From positions 1-64,000 of the forward strand of contig JAPPOV010000021.1 in the NCBI GenBank assembly GCA_028873595.1: 64,000 bases of DNA, written 5' to 3'. The translations under genes and the position numbers were made by a program. This DNA comes from Gemmatimonadota bacterium. GTDB lineage: Bacteria; Gemmatimonadota; Gemmatimonadetes; Longimicrobiales; Gaopeijiaceae. Each line of letters starts with the position of its first letter. Position 1 is the first letter of the stretch. Below, in pieces: positions 25,661-35,140 of the stretch. The notes below the pieces were generated by a model. The model did not search any database, was not told the DNA's origin, and saw only the letters and a program-made list of their open reading frames with translations.

Positions 25661-28192
25661 CTAGGAGACCGGGCGCGCTGAGTGCGTCAGAACACGACCA
25701 GCCAGACGTTCCGTCGGCGCGCCATCCTCAATCGCGAGGCGGCCGTTCACGAAGACATACTGCATGCCCCTCGCCAGCTCGGTGGGGTTCAAGAACGTCG
25801 CGACGTCATCGATCTGATCGAGGTCGAACACAGCAATGTCGGCATAGCTGCCGACCTCGATCAGCCCCCTGCTCTCGAGACCAAAGACTTCGGCCGGCAA
25901 ACCGCTCGAGACGTGAATCATTCGGGCGAGCGAGAGGACTTCGTCCTCGAGCACGTATTTTCGAATCTTCCGCGGGTAGGTTCCGTATTTTCGAGGGTGC
26001 CCGTCCGAACCGTCGGATCCGGTCATCACGAAATCTGCGGCCATGAACGTGGCAATGTCTTCCTCGTTCATATTGAACGACCCGATCGACGCGCCCCCCT
26101 CGCGTATGATGCTGATCGCCGCTTCAATGGGATCCTCCCCACGCTCCCGAGCGATCTCCGCCAGCGTCTTTCCGCGCAGGGCTTCATCCTGCCCACCCGT
26201 GATGAGCATCGCGTCCGGGCCATTCCGTCGACGCATGTTCTCGCGCATGTCAGCAACGAGCCGGCTCCGCACCTCCGGGTCGTCGAGGCGTGCGAGGAGC
26301 GCCTCACGGCCGCCGACCTGCGCCCACCGTGGTAGGAGCGAGGCGTTCAGCGATGACCCGCTCGCCTCGTACGGATACTGGTCGGCGGTGATCTGGAGCC
26401 CCCTCTCCCGGGCAGACTCGACCCGAGCGATCACCTCCGAGCTCTGCCCCCAGACGTCCACCCCCAGCGCCTTGATGTGTGAGATGTTGGCGCGGATGCC
26501 GGTCTCTTCGGCGATCTCGATGACCTCGTCGACCGCACCCAGCAGACCGATCGTGTACGAGCTCTCGTCCCGCAGATGGGAGTCGTACACGCCACCGTAG
26601 GACGCTGCGATGCGTGCGAGTTCCACGACCTCGTCCGTCGTGGAGAAGCTCTGGGGAGCGTAGAAGAGGCCGGTCGCCAGCCCAACCGCACCGTCTTGCA
26701 TCGCCTGGTCGACGAGCCCTTTCATCTCCTCGAGCTCGGCATCGGTCGGACGCTCGTCTCGCATGCCCATGACCTCACCGCGGACGGATCCAAAGCCGAC
26801 CAGCATAGCCGCGTTCGTCCCGATGCCCGGCGTTTCGAACGTCTCGCGCAGGCCCGCGATGTCGAAGGTGCCGTGTCCGTCGTTGCCCACCACGACGGAA
26901 GTCACACCCTGCGCCAGATAGTTGAGGTTCTCGCGTTGGGTGCGGGAGTACGAGGCGAGGTCCCCTTGCGCGTGCGCGTGCGGGTCGATGAAGCCGGGGG
27001 CGACGACGAGTCCCTCCGCATCGATGATCCGGTCGGCGACGATCGAGGACGCCATCGCATCTCCGACGAAGACGACCCGGTCCCCGGAGATCCCGATGTC
27101 GAGGCGCTCGCCCTCGGCACCGGTGCCGTCGAAGACGGTGCCGCCCCGGATCAGGACCTCGACGTCCATGCCTTCGCCCAGGAGAGACTTCGCGACCATC
27201 GCATGCACGCCGACGTTGTAGTCGACGAGCTCGGTGATCCGCAGATCCACCGCCATGGAAACCACGGAGTACGCTTCGCCCCGTGTGAGGTCGGTCCGCT
27301 CCATCAGGAACTCGACGGTCTCCCGAATCGCGATCTCGGTCGCTGCCTCCAGGTCCGGATCGAAGCCCATGAGGATGTGGTGTGTGTCCGTCTCCGCTCT
27401 GGGCCAGTCAATCGACTGGTTCTTGTGCACGAAGAACTGCAGCTGGCCTTCAAGCGACGTTTCGAGGCCCGTCTGGTTCGCCTCTCCATCACCCTGAACC
27501 GCGTGCCCGTCACCGACTTCGAAGAGCGCCCCTGCGACCCAGACCGGGATGAAGAGGCGGGTCCCCGCGACGACCTCCTTGAGGTCGATGTTGCCGGCGT
27601 GCTGCCCCGGAGGCACGGAGCTCACGCGACCGGAATCGGGCGGGGGCGCGACGCCCATACTCCCGAAGAACGGGCGCGTCTCTACCGTGATCCCGGGCGC
27701 GATCTCTGCCTGGTGATTCTCGGTGTCGATGCGGATGAGCCGCGAACGACGATCCGGGTCACACAGGTCAGGGACGAAGCCGCTGCACCCGTTATACCCG
27801 TACGGGATCGAGTAGTCGACCGAAAGAATTCGGACCTCAAGGACGTCGCCTGGCTCTGCGCCTTCGATGTGGATCGGACCGGTCAGGATGTGACCACCCG
27901 GTCCGCGATCCGTCACCTCGTCGTAGATGGCGGTCAGGTTCGGCTGAACCTCGTCCGCGGGAAGCCCCATTTGCTGGAGCCGGTTCGGGTTGCTCGTGAG
28001 CATCGTCGTGACCTCGACGATGTCACCCGACTGGATCCGCAGAACGCCCGGCTTTTCCGGGTCGTAGTGGCCAAACGCGACGGTCTCGGGGCCGGCAACG
28101 AGGCGATGAACCGTCTGCCCGAAAAGTGGTGGGGCGAATGCGAACGCCACGAGTGTCGCGGCAAGGGTCGAACGAAGTCGTGGAACAGTCAT
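25661..28192 (-). CDS. Acetamidase/formamidase fused to N-acyl-D-amino-acid deacylase
   Basis: 843 residues in one uninterrupted frame. A signal peptide (STLAATLVAFAFAPPLFGQ) leads into an acetamidase/formamidase (FmdA/AmdA) domain (~25-350) with GPIHIEGAEPGDVLEVRI, PFFGSMGVAPP, PPGQHAGNIDLKE and GDGHAVQGDGE. From about residue 355 an amidohydrolase-superfamily D-aminoacylase begins: VLIRGGTVFDGTG, PGFIDPHAHAQGD (metal HxH), DSHLRDE, SHIKALG and GSDGSDGHPR (catalytic Asp). The Cys usually found in GNCG is Asp here (VVGNDGHG). Either half alone is a normal-size enzyme. The ATG at 28192 fits the signal peptide; no strong ribosome site. It would release an acyl group and then process the amide product in the periplasm (inference). 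Confidence 0.88.
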   Translation of the reverse strand: MTVPRLRSTLAATLVAFAFAPPLFGQTVHRLVAGPETVAFGHYDPEKPGVLRIQSGDIVEVTTMLTSNPNRLQQMGLPADEVQPNLTAIYDEVTDRGPGGHILTGPIHIEGAEPGDVLEVRILSVDYSIPYGYNGCSGFVPDLCDPDRRSRLIRIDTENHQAEIAPGITVETRPFFGSMGVAPPPDSGRVSSVPPGQHAGNIDLKEVVAGTRLFIPVWVAGALFEVGDGHAVQGDGEANQTGLETSLEGQLQFFVHKNQSIDWPRAETDTHHILMGFDPDLEAATEIAIRETVEFLMERTDLTRGEAYSVVSMAVDLRITELVDYNVGVHAMVAKSLLGEGMDVEVLIRGGTVFDGTGAEGERLDIGISGDRVVFVGDAMASSIVADRIIDAEGLVVAPGFIDPHAHAQGDLASYSRTQRENLNYLAQGVTSVVVGNDGHGTFDIAGLRETFETPGIGTNAAMLVGFGSVRGEVMGMRDERPTDAELEEMKGLVDQAMQDGAVGLATGLFYAPQSFSTTDEVVELARIAASYGGVYDSHLRDESSYTIGLLGAVDEVIEIAEETGIRANISHIKALGVDVWGQSSEVIARVESARERGLQITADQYPYEASGSSLNASLLPRWAQVGGREALLARLDDPEVRSRLVADMRENMRRRNGPDAMLITGGQDEALRGKTLAEIARERGEDPIEAAISIIREGGASIGSFNMNEEDIATFMAADFVMTGSDGSDGHPRKYGTYPRKIRKYVLEDEVLSLARMIHVSSGLPAEVFGLESRGLIEVGSYADIAVFDLDQIDDVATFLNPTELARGMQYVFVNGRLAIEDGAPTERLAGRVLTHSARPVS

Positions 28193-28255
28193 GTCGTCGG
28201 TGAGGCGCGAGGAGGAGCCACGATACGGCGAGGCGCCCACTCCGTCACCGGTCGA

Positions 28256-29302
28256 TCAGCGGACCTCGACGACCGTCACCTTCGAATAGGGCTCCACGCT
28301 GACCAGATAGAGGCGTGCACCCTGGGCGCCCAGCACAAGCGGAAGGTCACGGGTCCGCGCGACCTCGGATCCATCGTCGAGGCGAAGCAGACGCGACTCG
28401 AACACTTCGACCTCACCGTCCTCCGGGATCTCGCGCAGCCGGATCTCGTGCTGCACGAGGACCATGGAGTCGCCCCAGGGCACGACCGAGCGCAGCAGGT
28501 GGGAGCCATCGACCGAATCAAACGCGCGTCCAAGTCCGATACCGTCGTCGCTGTACACGACGATCGGATTGAAGTCGTCGAGTCCCCGGCTCCACACCTC
28601 GACTCCGTCCATATCGTGCAAACGCACGAGTGACTGGACGAAGCTGATGTCAAGTACACCGGCGGATGTGCACAGCAGCGAGGACGGCGTGAGCTCCTCG
28701 ATCGCGATGTCCCGGAGTTCGGAACCCAGATCATCCGCACCCACAACGCTTGGCGCTGCACCGAACGAACGGACCGGCCCTTCCGGGCCCAACTCGTGGA
28801 CGACCTCGTCGTTCAGCCAGTAGCTGATGTACGTGCGATCACCGGACACACAGAAGCCCGTCTCACCGAAAGCGAAGGCCCGCCAGCGCTCTTCGAAGTC
28901 GATTGAGGATCCACCGACATCGAAGCTCGAAACCCACGAGCTCCCGGGATCCCAAACCATCAATTCCCCGGGTTCACTCCATGCGATACCCGAAGGCCGG
29001 TCGAGCTGGCCTTCGTCGAGTCCGGTCGCCTCCAGGGAGGAGATGTGCACCCCTTCCGCGTCATACACGTGCACGACCGGGCCACCGAGATCGAGGACGG
29101 CCAGACGGCCATCGGCGTCCGCCTCGATATCCCAGATACCCTGGAAGCGCTCGAATGCGGCTCCTGACTCGGCGCCGATCTCGGCGACGGTGTCCAGTAC
29201 GAGACCGTCGAGGGTGCTCGGAAGCTCGGTCGCGGCATCGGCACACGCAGCCATGCCGAATGCACAGACAACGCCCAGCAGTGAGCGCACGGTTCGAAGC
29301 AT
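28256..29302 (-). CDS. Beta-propeller (6-bladed/NHL-like) lipoprotein
   Basis: 348 residues. Signal MLRTVRSLLGVVCAFGMAAC with lipobox Cys20. The remainder shows repeated propeller-type strands (IWDIEADADGRLAVLDLGG, VVHVYDAEGVHI, SGIAWSEPGELMVWDPGSS), as in 6-bladed beta-propeller proteins common in Bacteroidota and Gemmatimonadota. No catalytic motif. The ATG at 29302 overlaps the stop of the upstream gene (ATGA), so the two are coupled. Role unknown; propellers of this kind often bind peptides or partner proteins. Confidence 0.75.
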   Translation of the reverse strand: MLRTVRSLLGVVCAFGMAACADAATELPSTLDGLVLDTVAEIGAESGAAFERFQGIWDIEADADGRLAVLDLGGPVVHVYDAEGVHISSLEATGLDEGQLDRPSGIAWSEPGELMVWDPGSSWVSSFDVGGSSIDFEERWRAFAFGETGFCVSGDRTYISYWLNDEVVHELGPEGPVRSFGAAPSVVGADDLGSELRDIAIEELTPSSLLCTSAGVLDISFVQSLVRLHDMDGVEVWSRGLDDFNPIVVYSDDGIGLGRAFDSVDGSHLLRSVVPWGDSMVLVQHEIRLREIPEDGEVEVFESRLLRLDDGSEVARTRDLPLVLGAQGARLYLVSVEPYSKVTVVEVR

Positions 29303-30387
29303 CAGCGGCCTCGCGGCATGCCGGGAATGGTGAGTCCCGGTCCCCCGCCCCCGCCACTGAGGTGCGCCGCGTGGCCGTCGACGTTGCGCTCGCTCTCGGT
29401 CATGACCGAAAGGGGGTAGCCACCCTGAAAGAAAATTCCGTGCCGAAGAGCCATGATCTCCCATTCGTCCTGGTCGGTGATCGCGAGTTCGGGATCCAGG
29501 AAGAAGTCCGTGGTCGCCTCGATTGCGCCGGGTACGTCCGGGGTGGTGGGCGCGGCCAGCACGTCACACAAGACCTCGAGGTACATGCTGAGGTTATCCC
29601 AGATCATCGCCGCCTCCGGACTCATCCAGATCAGTCCGGGCGCGATGGCAGGCGCCAGTGGGATCTCGCTGGGGAAAAACTCGGGCGGCTCGCCGTAGGT
29701 GAGCTTCGAGAAGTAGCGCGTGGTCACGGTATCGATCCCCTCCAAGCGCTCGGTCCCCGGACCGATGTCCGTAAGCGGCTCAGTGATCGCAAGCCGGAAC
29801 CAGTGCCCTGCCCAGATGAAGCCGTCGAGATCGGCGTACCCGGTGCGGAAGCCCAGCGCGTAGGCATGGTCGTACAGGATGTCCATGTTCTTCGGCGCGC
29901 TGGTCAACGCGAACTCGGGTCGGCTCCGGTACGTGTCGACGGCAGCGGCGAGCGCGGCATCGGTGTCGTCGAGGCTCTGGTCCGCGAGGATCGAGATGAC
30001 CTCTCGCTGAAACGCCTGTCCCCAGCGGATGATCTCGGCCGCCCGCGACCCGAGCGCGTCGAACCCCGCCTGGGCCAGCTCGGGATCGTCGGGCATCGCC
30101 TCCCCCTGCACCAGAAAGGTCATGCGATCGACCATCTCGAACTCGAAGCCGAACGTCGGGAGGTCACCGCCGCTGGCTCGCACCACGTCCCCCTCGATCG
30201 CCAGTTCGTGGAAGAGCAGCCCGTGCGCCTGGTCCAGTCGCTCCAGCATCTCGACGACGTCGGGGTGGTGCTCTCGGAGCGCCCTCGCCGTCCCCAGACC
30301 CCCCGCCTCCTGAGCCTCGACCGACGGTCCGGTCCAGAACACGGCGGCACCGAGCAGAAGGAACATGCGGGGGACTCGAGGACTCAT
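29302..30387 (-). CDS. Secreted protein of unknown function with Gly-rich C-terminus
   Basis: 361 residues. A signal peptide (FLLLGAAVFWTGPSVEAQ) is followed by a mostly alpha-helical soluble protein and a Gly-rich tail (HLSGGGGGPGLTIPGMPRGR). No family recognised. Several conserved-looking aromatic/charged segments (HGLLFHELAIEGDVVRASGG; GYADLDGFIWAGHWFRLA) suggest a structured domain rather than linker. Start ATG 30387, with AAGG close upstream. It is translationally coupled to the propeller lipoprotein, so the pair may form an envelope complex. Divergent from copC. Confidence 0.65.
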   Translation of the reverse strand: MSPRVPRMFLLLGAAVFWTGPSVEAQEAGGLGTARALREHHPDVVEMLERLDQAHGLLFHELAIEGDVVRASGGDLPTFGFEFEMVDRMTFLVQGEAMPDDPELAQAGFDALGSRAAEIIRWGQAFQREVISILADQSLDDTDAALAAAVDTYRSRPEFALTSAPKNMDILYDHAYALGFRTGYADLDGFIWAGHWFRLAITEPLTDIGPGTERLEGIDTVTTRYFSKLTYGEPPEFFPSEIPLAPAIAPGLIWMSPEAAMIWDNLSMYLEVLCDVLAAPTTPDVPGAIEATTDFFLDPELAITDQDEWEIMALRHGIFFQGGYPLSVMTESERNVDGHAAHLSGGGGGPGLTIPGMPRGR

Positions 30388-30489
30388 ACCTTCACGTGGT
30401 CGTCGCGGGGGTTGTTGCTCAGAGGACACAATCCCATGATGGCCAAGGTGATTCGAGGCAGCAACAGGGCCTTACGAGGCAGAGGTACG

Positions 30490-30945
30490 ATGAGTCGTAC
30501 AGTGGCATGGGGTACGAAGTTCGGCGCTCTGGGAGCACTCTCGACGGCGCTCATGCTGGTGGGCGGGGCCCCGCCGCCTTCACTGTTTGCCGAGAGTCCG
30601 GACCACACCACATATCCAATGGCGACCTCGGCGGTCGTTCGTCACATCACGCTCGAGGCATCGCTTCCCGAAGACGACCAGACCGTCAACGGAGATGTGA
30701 CCGAAGTCCGCCTGTTCTTCTCCGACGCACCACTCATGCGCGGGGCCTCGATCCGGGTCGTCAATTCCTCCCGTCGTCTGGTTCGAAGCAGCCCACCAGA
30801 GGCCGACGCCGACGACCCGAAACAGCTGGCCGTGCAACTCGCGCCAGCTCTGCCCCCGGGGCGGTACGTCGTTCAGTGGCGCTGCATCGCCGACGACGGA
30901 CACGTGATGCGCGGGGACTTCACGTTTGAGGTGGTGCGGAGTTGA
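30490..30945 (+). CDS. CopC-domain copper-binding periplasmic protein
   Basis: 151 residues with a signal peptide (FGALGALSTALMLVGG...LFA) and one CopC domain: HITLEASLPEDDQTVNGDVT, VRLFFSDAP, GRYVVQWRCIADDGHVMRGDFTFEV. The D-G-H-x-x-x-G-x-F-x-F end is characteristic; the His residues are likely Cu ligands. The ATG at 30490 has GAGG upstream; an ATG at 30436 is a longer alternative. Its stop overlaps the copD start. Together they would bind and import copper, for example for cytochrome oxidase, or aid tolerance. Confidence 0.85.
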   Translation: MSRTVAWGTKFGALGALSTALMLVGGAPPPSLFAESPDHTTYPMATSAVVRHITLEASLPEDDQTVNGDVTEVRLFFSDAPLMRGASIRVVNSSRRLVRSSPPEADADDPKQLAVQLAPALPPGRYVVQWRCIADDGHVMRGDFTFEVVRS

Positions 30946-31883
30946 TCTGGCTCCTGACGACGGTCCAGCAGGGGCTGTTGTTCCTGGCGACCGTCCTCTT
31001 TGTCGGATGCGTCTCCTGGCGCGTGATGGTCGCGCCGGGCGCCCATGCGATTCTCGAGCGCGTCGATGCCGGGCTCGGTTCAACCGAGCGATCGGTTGTC
31101 CGCTGGGCCCGTACGTCAGTGCTCGTTCTGGCACTGGCGTGGGTGTTGCGCATGATCGTCCAGGTGATGGCCTTCCGGGACCCATTCGCGCCCCTCTGGG
31201 ACGACGTTTCGCTTCTCCTCTTTCAAACCGTCTGGGGTGACGTGTGGATGGCGCAGGGACTGGTCGTCTTTGCACTTCTCGGAGCCTTCTGGGCTCCCGG
31301 CGTTCGCCATCTCGAGCAAGCCAACTCACCGGGTGGGCTCCGCGTAACGCCCGCATGGTGGGCGATCACTATAGTCGCCGTCGCACTCGCCACGACTCTC
31401 TCGATGTCTGGTCATGCGATGGGCGCCGAATCGTGGCGTGCGGTCGCGGTCGCAGCGGATGTCCTGCATACGCTCGCCGCGGGTGGTTGGATCGGGACAC
31501 TCGCGGTCATCCTGCTCAGCGTGCACCCCGCAGACACGAACGCGTCGAGCCCGATCGTCTTCGGAGCGCAGATCGAGCGCTTTTCACCGATTGCACTCGC
31601 CTCGGCTGGCACGTTGGTGGTCATGGGCGCGGGGCTTTCGTGGACCCACCTCACCGCCGTGTCCGACCTCTGGACGACAGGTTACGGTCGGATCCTCGGA
31701 GCCAAAGTGATGACCGTCCTTCTGATCATGGGGCTGGGGTTCAAGAACTGGCAGGAAGGGGTTCCGCTGAGCGACACGCCCGAGGGCGTGCAGGCCATCC
31801 GCCGCCGGGGGGCCTGGGAAGTCGGCTTTGCTGCCGTGGTCATCCTTCTCACTGCGATTCTGGTTCATTCGACGAAACCATGA
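30942..31883 (+). CDS. CopD-family copper transport membrane protein
   Basis: 313 residues, about eight hydrophobic helices (WLLTTVQQGLLFLATVLFVG ... FAAVVILLTAILVH). Membrane His/Met positions typical of CopD are seen in SGHAMGAESWRAVAV, ADVLHTLAAGGWIG and HLTAVSDLWTTGYGRILGAK. The start is a TTG at 30942 overlapping the copC stop (TTGA), so translation is coupled. It acts in the inner membrane to take Cu handed over by CopC. The C-terminus overlaps the next cytochrome gene by four bases. Confidence 0.85.
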   Translation: MIWLLTTVQQGLLFLATVLFVGCVSWRVMVAPGAHAILERVDAGLGSTERSVVRWARTSVLVLALAWVLRMIVQVMAFRDPFAPLWDDVSLLLFQTVWGDVWMAQGLVVFALLGAFWAPGVRHLEQANSPGGLRVTPAWWAITIVAVALATTLSMSGHAMGAESWRAVAVAADVLHTLAAGGWIGTLAVILLSVHPADTNASSPIVFGAQIERFSPIALASAGTLVVMGAGLSWTHLTAVSDLWTTGYGRILGAKVMTVLLIMGLGFKNWQEGVPLSDTPEGVQAIRRRGAWEVGFAAVVILLTAILVHSTKP

Positions 31884-32416
31884 TCTCTTCCGGTATGGTG
31901 AACAGACGCAAAGACGTGAACTCCCGGGCTGCGATCGCTGCACTGGTACTCGCGTTCGCCGCATGTGCTCAGGGCGAATCCAACGAGATCGCGAGGACGC
32001 CCGGTCAGGCCCTGTACACGGCGAACTGCGCCACCTGCCACGGAGAACAGGCACTCGGGGATGGGCCAATCGCCGCAAGCCTGCCGATCGAGCCACCCAG
32101 CCTGCTCGAGCACCTGGGCCATCACTCGATGGACCAGCTCGTCCAGCTCATCAGGTCCGGCCTGCCTCCGGCGATGCCCCCGGCAGCGTTGACGGATGAG
32201 GAGATCCGGCTGGTCATCGACTACGCGTGGACTCTCGTCCCGGACTCGATGGTCGCGGGACTGAGGGAGATGCAGCGTCTGGCCGAGTTGGGCATGCCGA
32301 TGGATGGCACGGAGATGCAGACAGAGGGAGACTCGGCGACTGACATGTCCGGGATGGACCACGGTACCATGGACCACAGTGCGCACATGACGCAGCCGGA
32401 TACGTCCGGACACTGA
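31880..32416 (+). CDS. Mono-haem cytochrome c lipoprotein with Met/His-rich copper-binding tail
   Basis: 178 residues. Lipoprotein signal (SRAAIAALVLAFAAC), one class I haem motif CATCH with downstream Met ligand candidates (LPPAMPPAALTDEE), then a C-terminal extension rich in Met, His and Asp (MSGMDHGTMDHSAHMTQ). Such MDH-type repeats bind Cu(I)/Cu(II) in Cu chaperones. The ATG at 31880 overlaps the copD stop (ATGA); the ATG at 31895 is a shorter alternative. A haem plus copper protein in one chain points to redox-linked copper handling or delivery to a terminal oxidase. Confidence 0.85.
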   Translation: MISSGMVNRRKDVNSRAAIAALVLAFAACAQGESNEIARTPGQALYTANCATCHGEQALGDGPIAASLPIEPPSLLEHLGHHSMDQLVQLIRSGLPPAMPPAALTDEEIRLVIDYAWTLVPDSMVAGLREMQRLAELGMPMDGTEMQTEGDSATDMSGMDHGTMDHSAHMTQPDTSGH

Positions 32417-32428
32417 CCTCGAGGTCAG
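32413..32428. terminator. 16-bp perfect palindrome spanning two convergent stops
   Basis: CTGACCTCGAGGTCAG covers the stop codons of the cytochrome c gene (+) and sdhB (-). It can fold as a 6-bp stem with a 4-base loop on either strand. No T-run follows, so terminator function is tentative. Confidence 0.35.
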
Positions 32429-33195
32429 GCGTCCTTACCCGCCCCCACTGGCTTCGCCTTCAGCGTCGCCTTGATCAGGTCCCGGTTCAGTTGCGCAATG
32501 TAGTCGAGGCTGATGCCCTTGGGGCACGCTTCCTGACAAGCACCGTGATTCGTGCAGTTTCCGAAGCCTTCGTCGTCGTGCGTCTCGACCATGCCGCGGA
32601 CCCGATCCCACCGCTCGGTCTGGCCCTGCGGGACGAGCCCGAGGTGGGCCACCTTGGCCGAAGTAAAGAGCATGGCCGAGGCGTTGGGGCACGCGGCGAC
32701 GCAGGCACCACAACCAATGCACGTCGCGGCATCGAACGCCGCATCCGCGTCCTCCTTCGGGATCGGGATCGCGTTGCCGTCCGGAGCACTTCCGGTCCGG
32801 ACGGAGACGTAGCCGCCCGACTGGATGATCCGGTCGAAGCCGGATCGATCGACCACGAGGTCCTTGATGACCGGGAACGCGGTGGCGCGCCAAGGCTCGA
32901 TCCAAATCTCGTCACCGTCCTTGAAGGACCTCATGTGGAGCTGGCACGCCGTCGTCATCGTCTTCGGGCCGTGCGGAACTCCGTTGATCATCATCCCGCA
33001 CGATCCGCAGATGCCTTCACGACAGTCGTGCTCGAACGCGATCGGCTCCTCGCCGTCCTCGGTGAGACGCTCGTTGATCACATCGAGCATCTCGAGGAAT
33101 GACATGTGCTCCGAGACATCGTTGGCCTCGTAACGCTCGAGGCGGCCTTGATCGTTCGGCCCTTGCTGGCGCCACACATGGAGAGTCAGCCTCAT
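32425..33195 (-). CDS. sdhB: Succinate dehydrogenase/fumarate reductase iron-sulfur subunit
   Basis: 256 residues. The N-terminal ferredoxin domain has the 2Fe-2S ligands in CREGICGSC and a following Cys (TTACQLH). The C-terminal domain has [12 protein letters not shown] for 4Fe-4S, and the Cys in [15 protein letters not shown] for the 3Fe-4S centre. It carries electrons from SdhA to the membrane b subunit. The ATG at 33195 comes one base after the sdhA stop, with GGAG inside the sdhA end. Confidence 0.96.
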   Translation of the reverse strand: MRLTLHVWRQQGPNDQGRLERYEANDVSEHMSFLEMLDVINERLTEDGEEPIAFEHDCREGICGSCGMMINGVPHGPKTMTTACQLHMRSFKDGDEIWIEPWRATAFPVIKDLVVDRSGFDRIIQSGGYVSVRTGSAPDGNAIPIPKEDADAAFDAATCIGCGACVAACPNASAMLFTSAKVAHLGLVPQGQTERWDRVRGMVETHDDEGFGNCTNHGACQEACPKGISLDYIAQLNRDLIKATLKAKPVGAGKDA

Positions 33196-33196
33196 C

Positions 33197-35110
33197 TTAT
33201 TTGTAGCTCCGTGTGGAGAGCTGCACGTTGTCGAATACCAGGTCCTCTTTGTGGAGCGACGGAGCCTCACCAACGCCGTTGAACTCCCATACCGACGCGT
33301 GCGCGAAGTTCTCGTCGTCGCGCCTGGCCTCGCCGTCCTCCGTCACATGCTCGACTCGATAGTGCGCCCCGCACGACTCGTCGCGAGTGAGCGCGTCGTG
33401 GCACATGACTTCCGCGAACTCCATGAAGTCAGCTACGCGGCCAGCCTTCTCGAGCGACTGGTTGAGGTTCGACGCGGAGCCCGGGACCCGGACGTCGCGC
33501 CAGAACTCCTCGCGGAGCTGCGGAATGCGCCTCAGGGCATCCTCCAGCCCCTCCTTACTGCGCTCCATACCGCAGGCGTTCCACATCAGCCGTCCGAGCT
33601 CGATGTGGAAGGAGTCGACGGTCCTGCTGCCGTTGACCGACATGAGCTTGTCCAGGCGGGACTTCACCTCGGCTTCGGTGTCCTTCACCGCAGCATGATC
33701 CGTGGGGATCGGGTTCTTCGTGATGCGAGCGAGATAGTTGCCGATCGTGAGCGGGACGACGAAGTAACCATCCGCGAGTCCCTGCATGAGCGCGCTCGCA
33801 CCGAGGCGGTTCGCGCCGTGATCCGAGAAGTTCGCCTCCCCGATCGCGAAGAGGCCCGGCACGTTCGTCATCAGATCGTAGTCGACCCAGAGCCCGCCCA
33901 TCGTGTAGTGAGGTGCGGGATAGATCCGCATCGGCGTCTCGTACGGGTTCTCGCCGGTGATCTTCTCGTACATGGCGAAGAGGTTGCCATACCGCTCACT
34001 GACGGCGTCCTGCCCCAAGCGCCCGATTGCGTCGTTGAAGTCGAGGTAGACGCCGTTCTTCATCTCGCCGACACCGTGACCGCTGTCGACCATCTCCTTC
34101 GCCCGACGTGACGCGATGTCACGCGGCGAGAGGTTTCCGAACGACGGGTAGAAGCGCTCCAGATAATAGTCACGCTCGTCCTCGGGGATGTCGCGCGCGC
34201 CGCGGGCATCGTCCTTATGCTTCGGCACCCAGATCCGGCCGTCGTTTCGCAGCGATTCGCTCATCAGCGTGAGCTTCGACTGATAGTCACCTGACGGAGG
34301 GATGCAGGTGGGATGGATCTGCGTGTAGCAGGGGTTCGCAAAGCCGGCCCCGCGCCGGGCGGCCCGCCACGTCGCGGTGACGTTGCAGTACTTCGCGTTG
34401 GTCGAGAGGAAGAAGACGTTCGAGTACCCGCCCGTCGCGAGTACGACCGCGTCGGCCGTGAACGACTGAATCGTCCCCGACACCATGTCACGGGTCACGA
34501 TGCCACGTGCAACTCCGTCGACCACGATCACGTCCATCATCTCGTGTCGTGTCGAGATCTCGACCGAGCCGTCGTGGATCTGACGCTCGAGCGCCTGGTA
34601 GGCGCCCAGCAGGAGCTGCTGGCCCGTCTGCCCACGCGCATAGAAGGTCCGAGAGACCTGTGCACCGCCGAAGGAGCGGTTCGCGAGCAGGCCGCCGTAC
34701 TCACGCGCAAAGGGCACGCCCTGCGCCACGGCCTGGTCGATGATGTTCACGCTCAGCTGCGCGAGTCGGTACACGTTCGCTTCGCGTGACCGGAAGTCCC
34801 CGCCCTTCACCGTGTCGTAGAAGAGGCGGAAGACGGAATCCCCGTCACCCTGATAGTTCTTGGCGGCATTGATGCCGCCCTGAGCAGCGATCGAGTGAGC
34901 GCGGCGCGGCGAGTCGTGGTACGTGAAGACCTTCACGTTGTACCCGAGTTCGCTCATCGTCGCCGCTGCGGACGCGCCGGCCAGGCCGGTCCCCACGATG
35001 ATGACGTCGTATTTCCGCTTGTTCGCCGGGTTCACCAGCTTCATGTCGAAGCGGTGTTTGTCCCATTTGTCGGCGATGGGGCCGGACGGGATGTTGCTGT
35101 GCAGTTCCAT
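33197..35110 (-). CDS. sdhA: Succinate dehydrogenase/fumarate reductase flavoprotein subunit
   Basis: 637 residues. FAD-binding Rossmann motif [17 protein letters not shown] at ~37-53, the covalent-FAD His in [16 protein letters not shown], dicarboxylate-site HPTCIPPSG, and [19 protein letters not shown] in the capping/FAD domain. The length and sequence resemble the form paired with a single b558-type membrane subunit. ATG 35110 follows AAAGGTCAG. Middle gene of sdhC-sdhA-sdhB; catalyses succinate to fumarate in the TCA cycle/complex II. Confidence 0.96.
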   Translation of the reverse strand: MELHSNIPSGPIADKWDKHRFDMKLVNPANKRKYDVIIVGTGLAGASAAATMSELGYNVKVFTYHDSPRRAHSIAAQGGINAAKNYQGDGDSVFRLFYDTVKGGDFRSREANVYRLAQLSVNIIDQAVAQGVPFAREYGGLLANRSFGGAQVSRTFYARGQTGQQLLLGAYQALERQIHDGSVEISTRHEMMDVIVVDGVARGIVTRDMVSGTIQSFTADAVVLATGGYSNVFFLSTNAKYCNVTATWRAARRGAGFANPCYTQIHPTCIPPSGDYQSKLTLMSESLRNDGRIWVPKHKDDARGARDIPEDERDYYLERFYPSFGNLSPRDIASRRAKEMVDSGHGVGEMKNGVYLDFNDAIGRLGQDAVSERYGNLFAMYEKITGENPYETPMRIYPAPHYTMGGLWVDYDLMTNVPGLFAIGEANFSDHGANRLGASALMQGLADGYFVVPLTIGNYLARITKNPIPTDHAAVKDTEAEVKSRLDKLMSVNGSRTVDSFHIELGRLMWNACGMERSKEGLEDALRRIPQLREEFWRDVRVPGSASNLNQSLEKAGRVADFMEFAEVMCHDALTRDESCGAHYRVEHVTEDGEARRDDENFAHASVWEFNGVGEAPSLHKEDLVFDNVQLSTRSYK

Positions 35111-35140
35111 ATCGGACTGACCTTTCTCAGCGCCGGCGCG

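Noticed and set aside
26576-28633. Long plus-strand open frame of 685 codons antisense to the fusion gene
   Set aside because: It mirrors the conserved fusion gene, has Arg/His/Asp-rich composition without domain motifs and no ribosome site; a GC-rich shadow.
28903-30489. Upstream extension of the copC frame
   Set aside because: Antisense to the propeller lipoprotein and secreted-protein genes; signal peptide starts at 30490.
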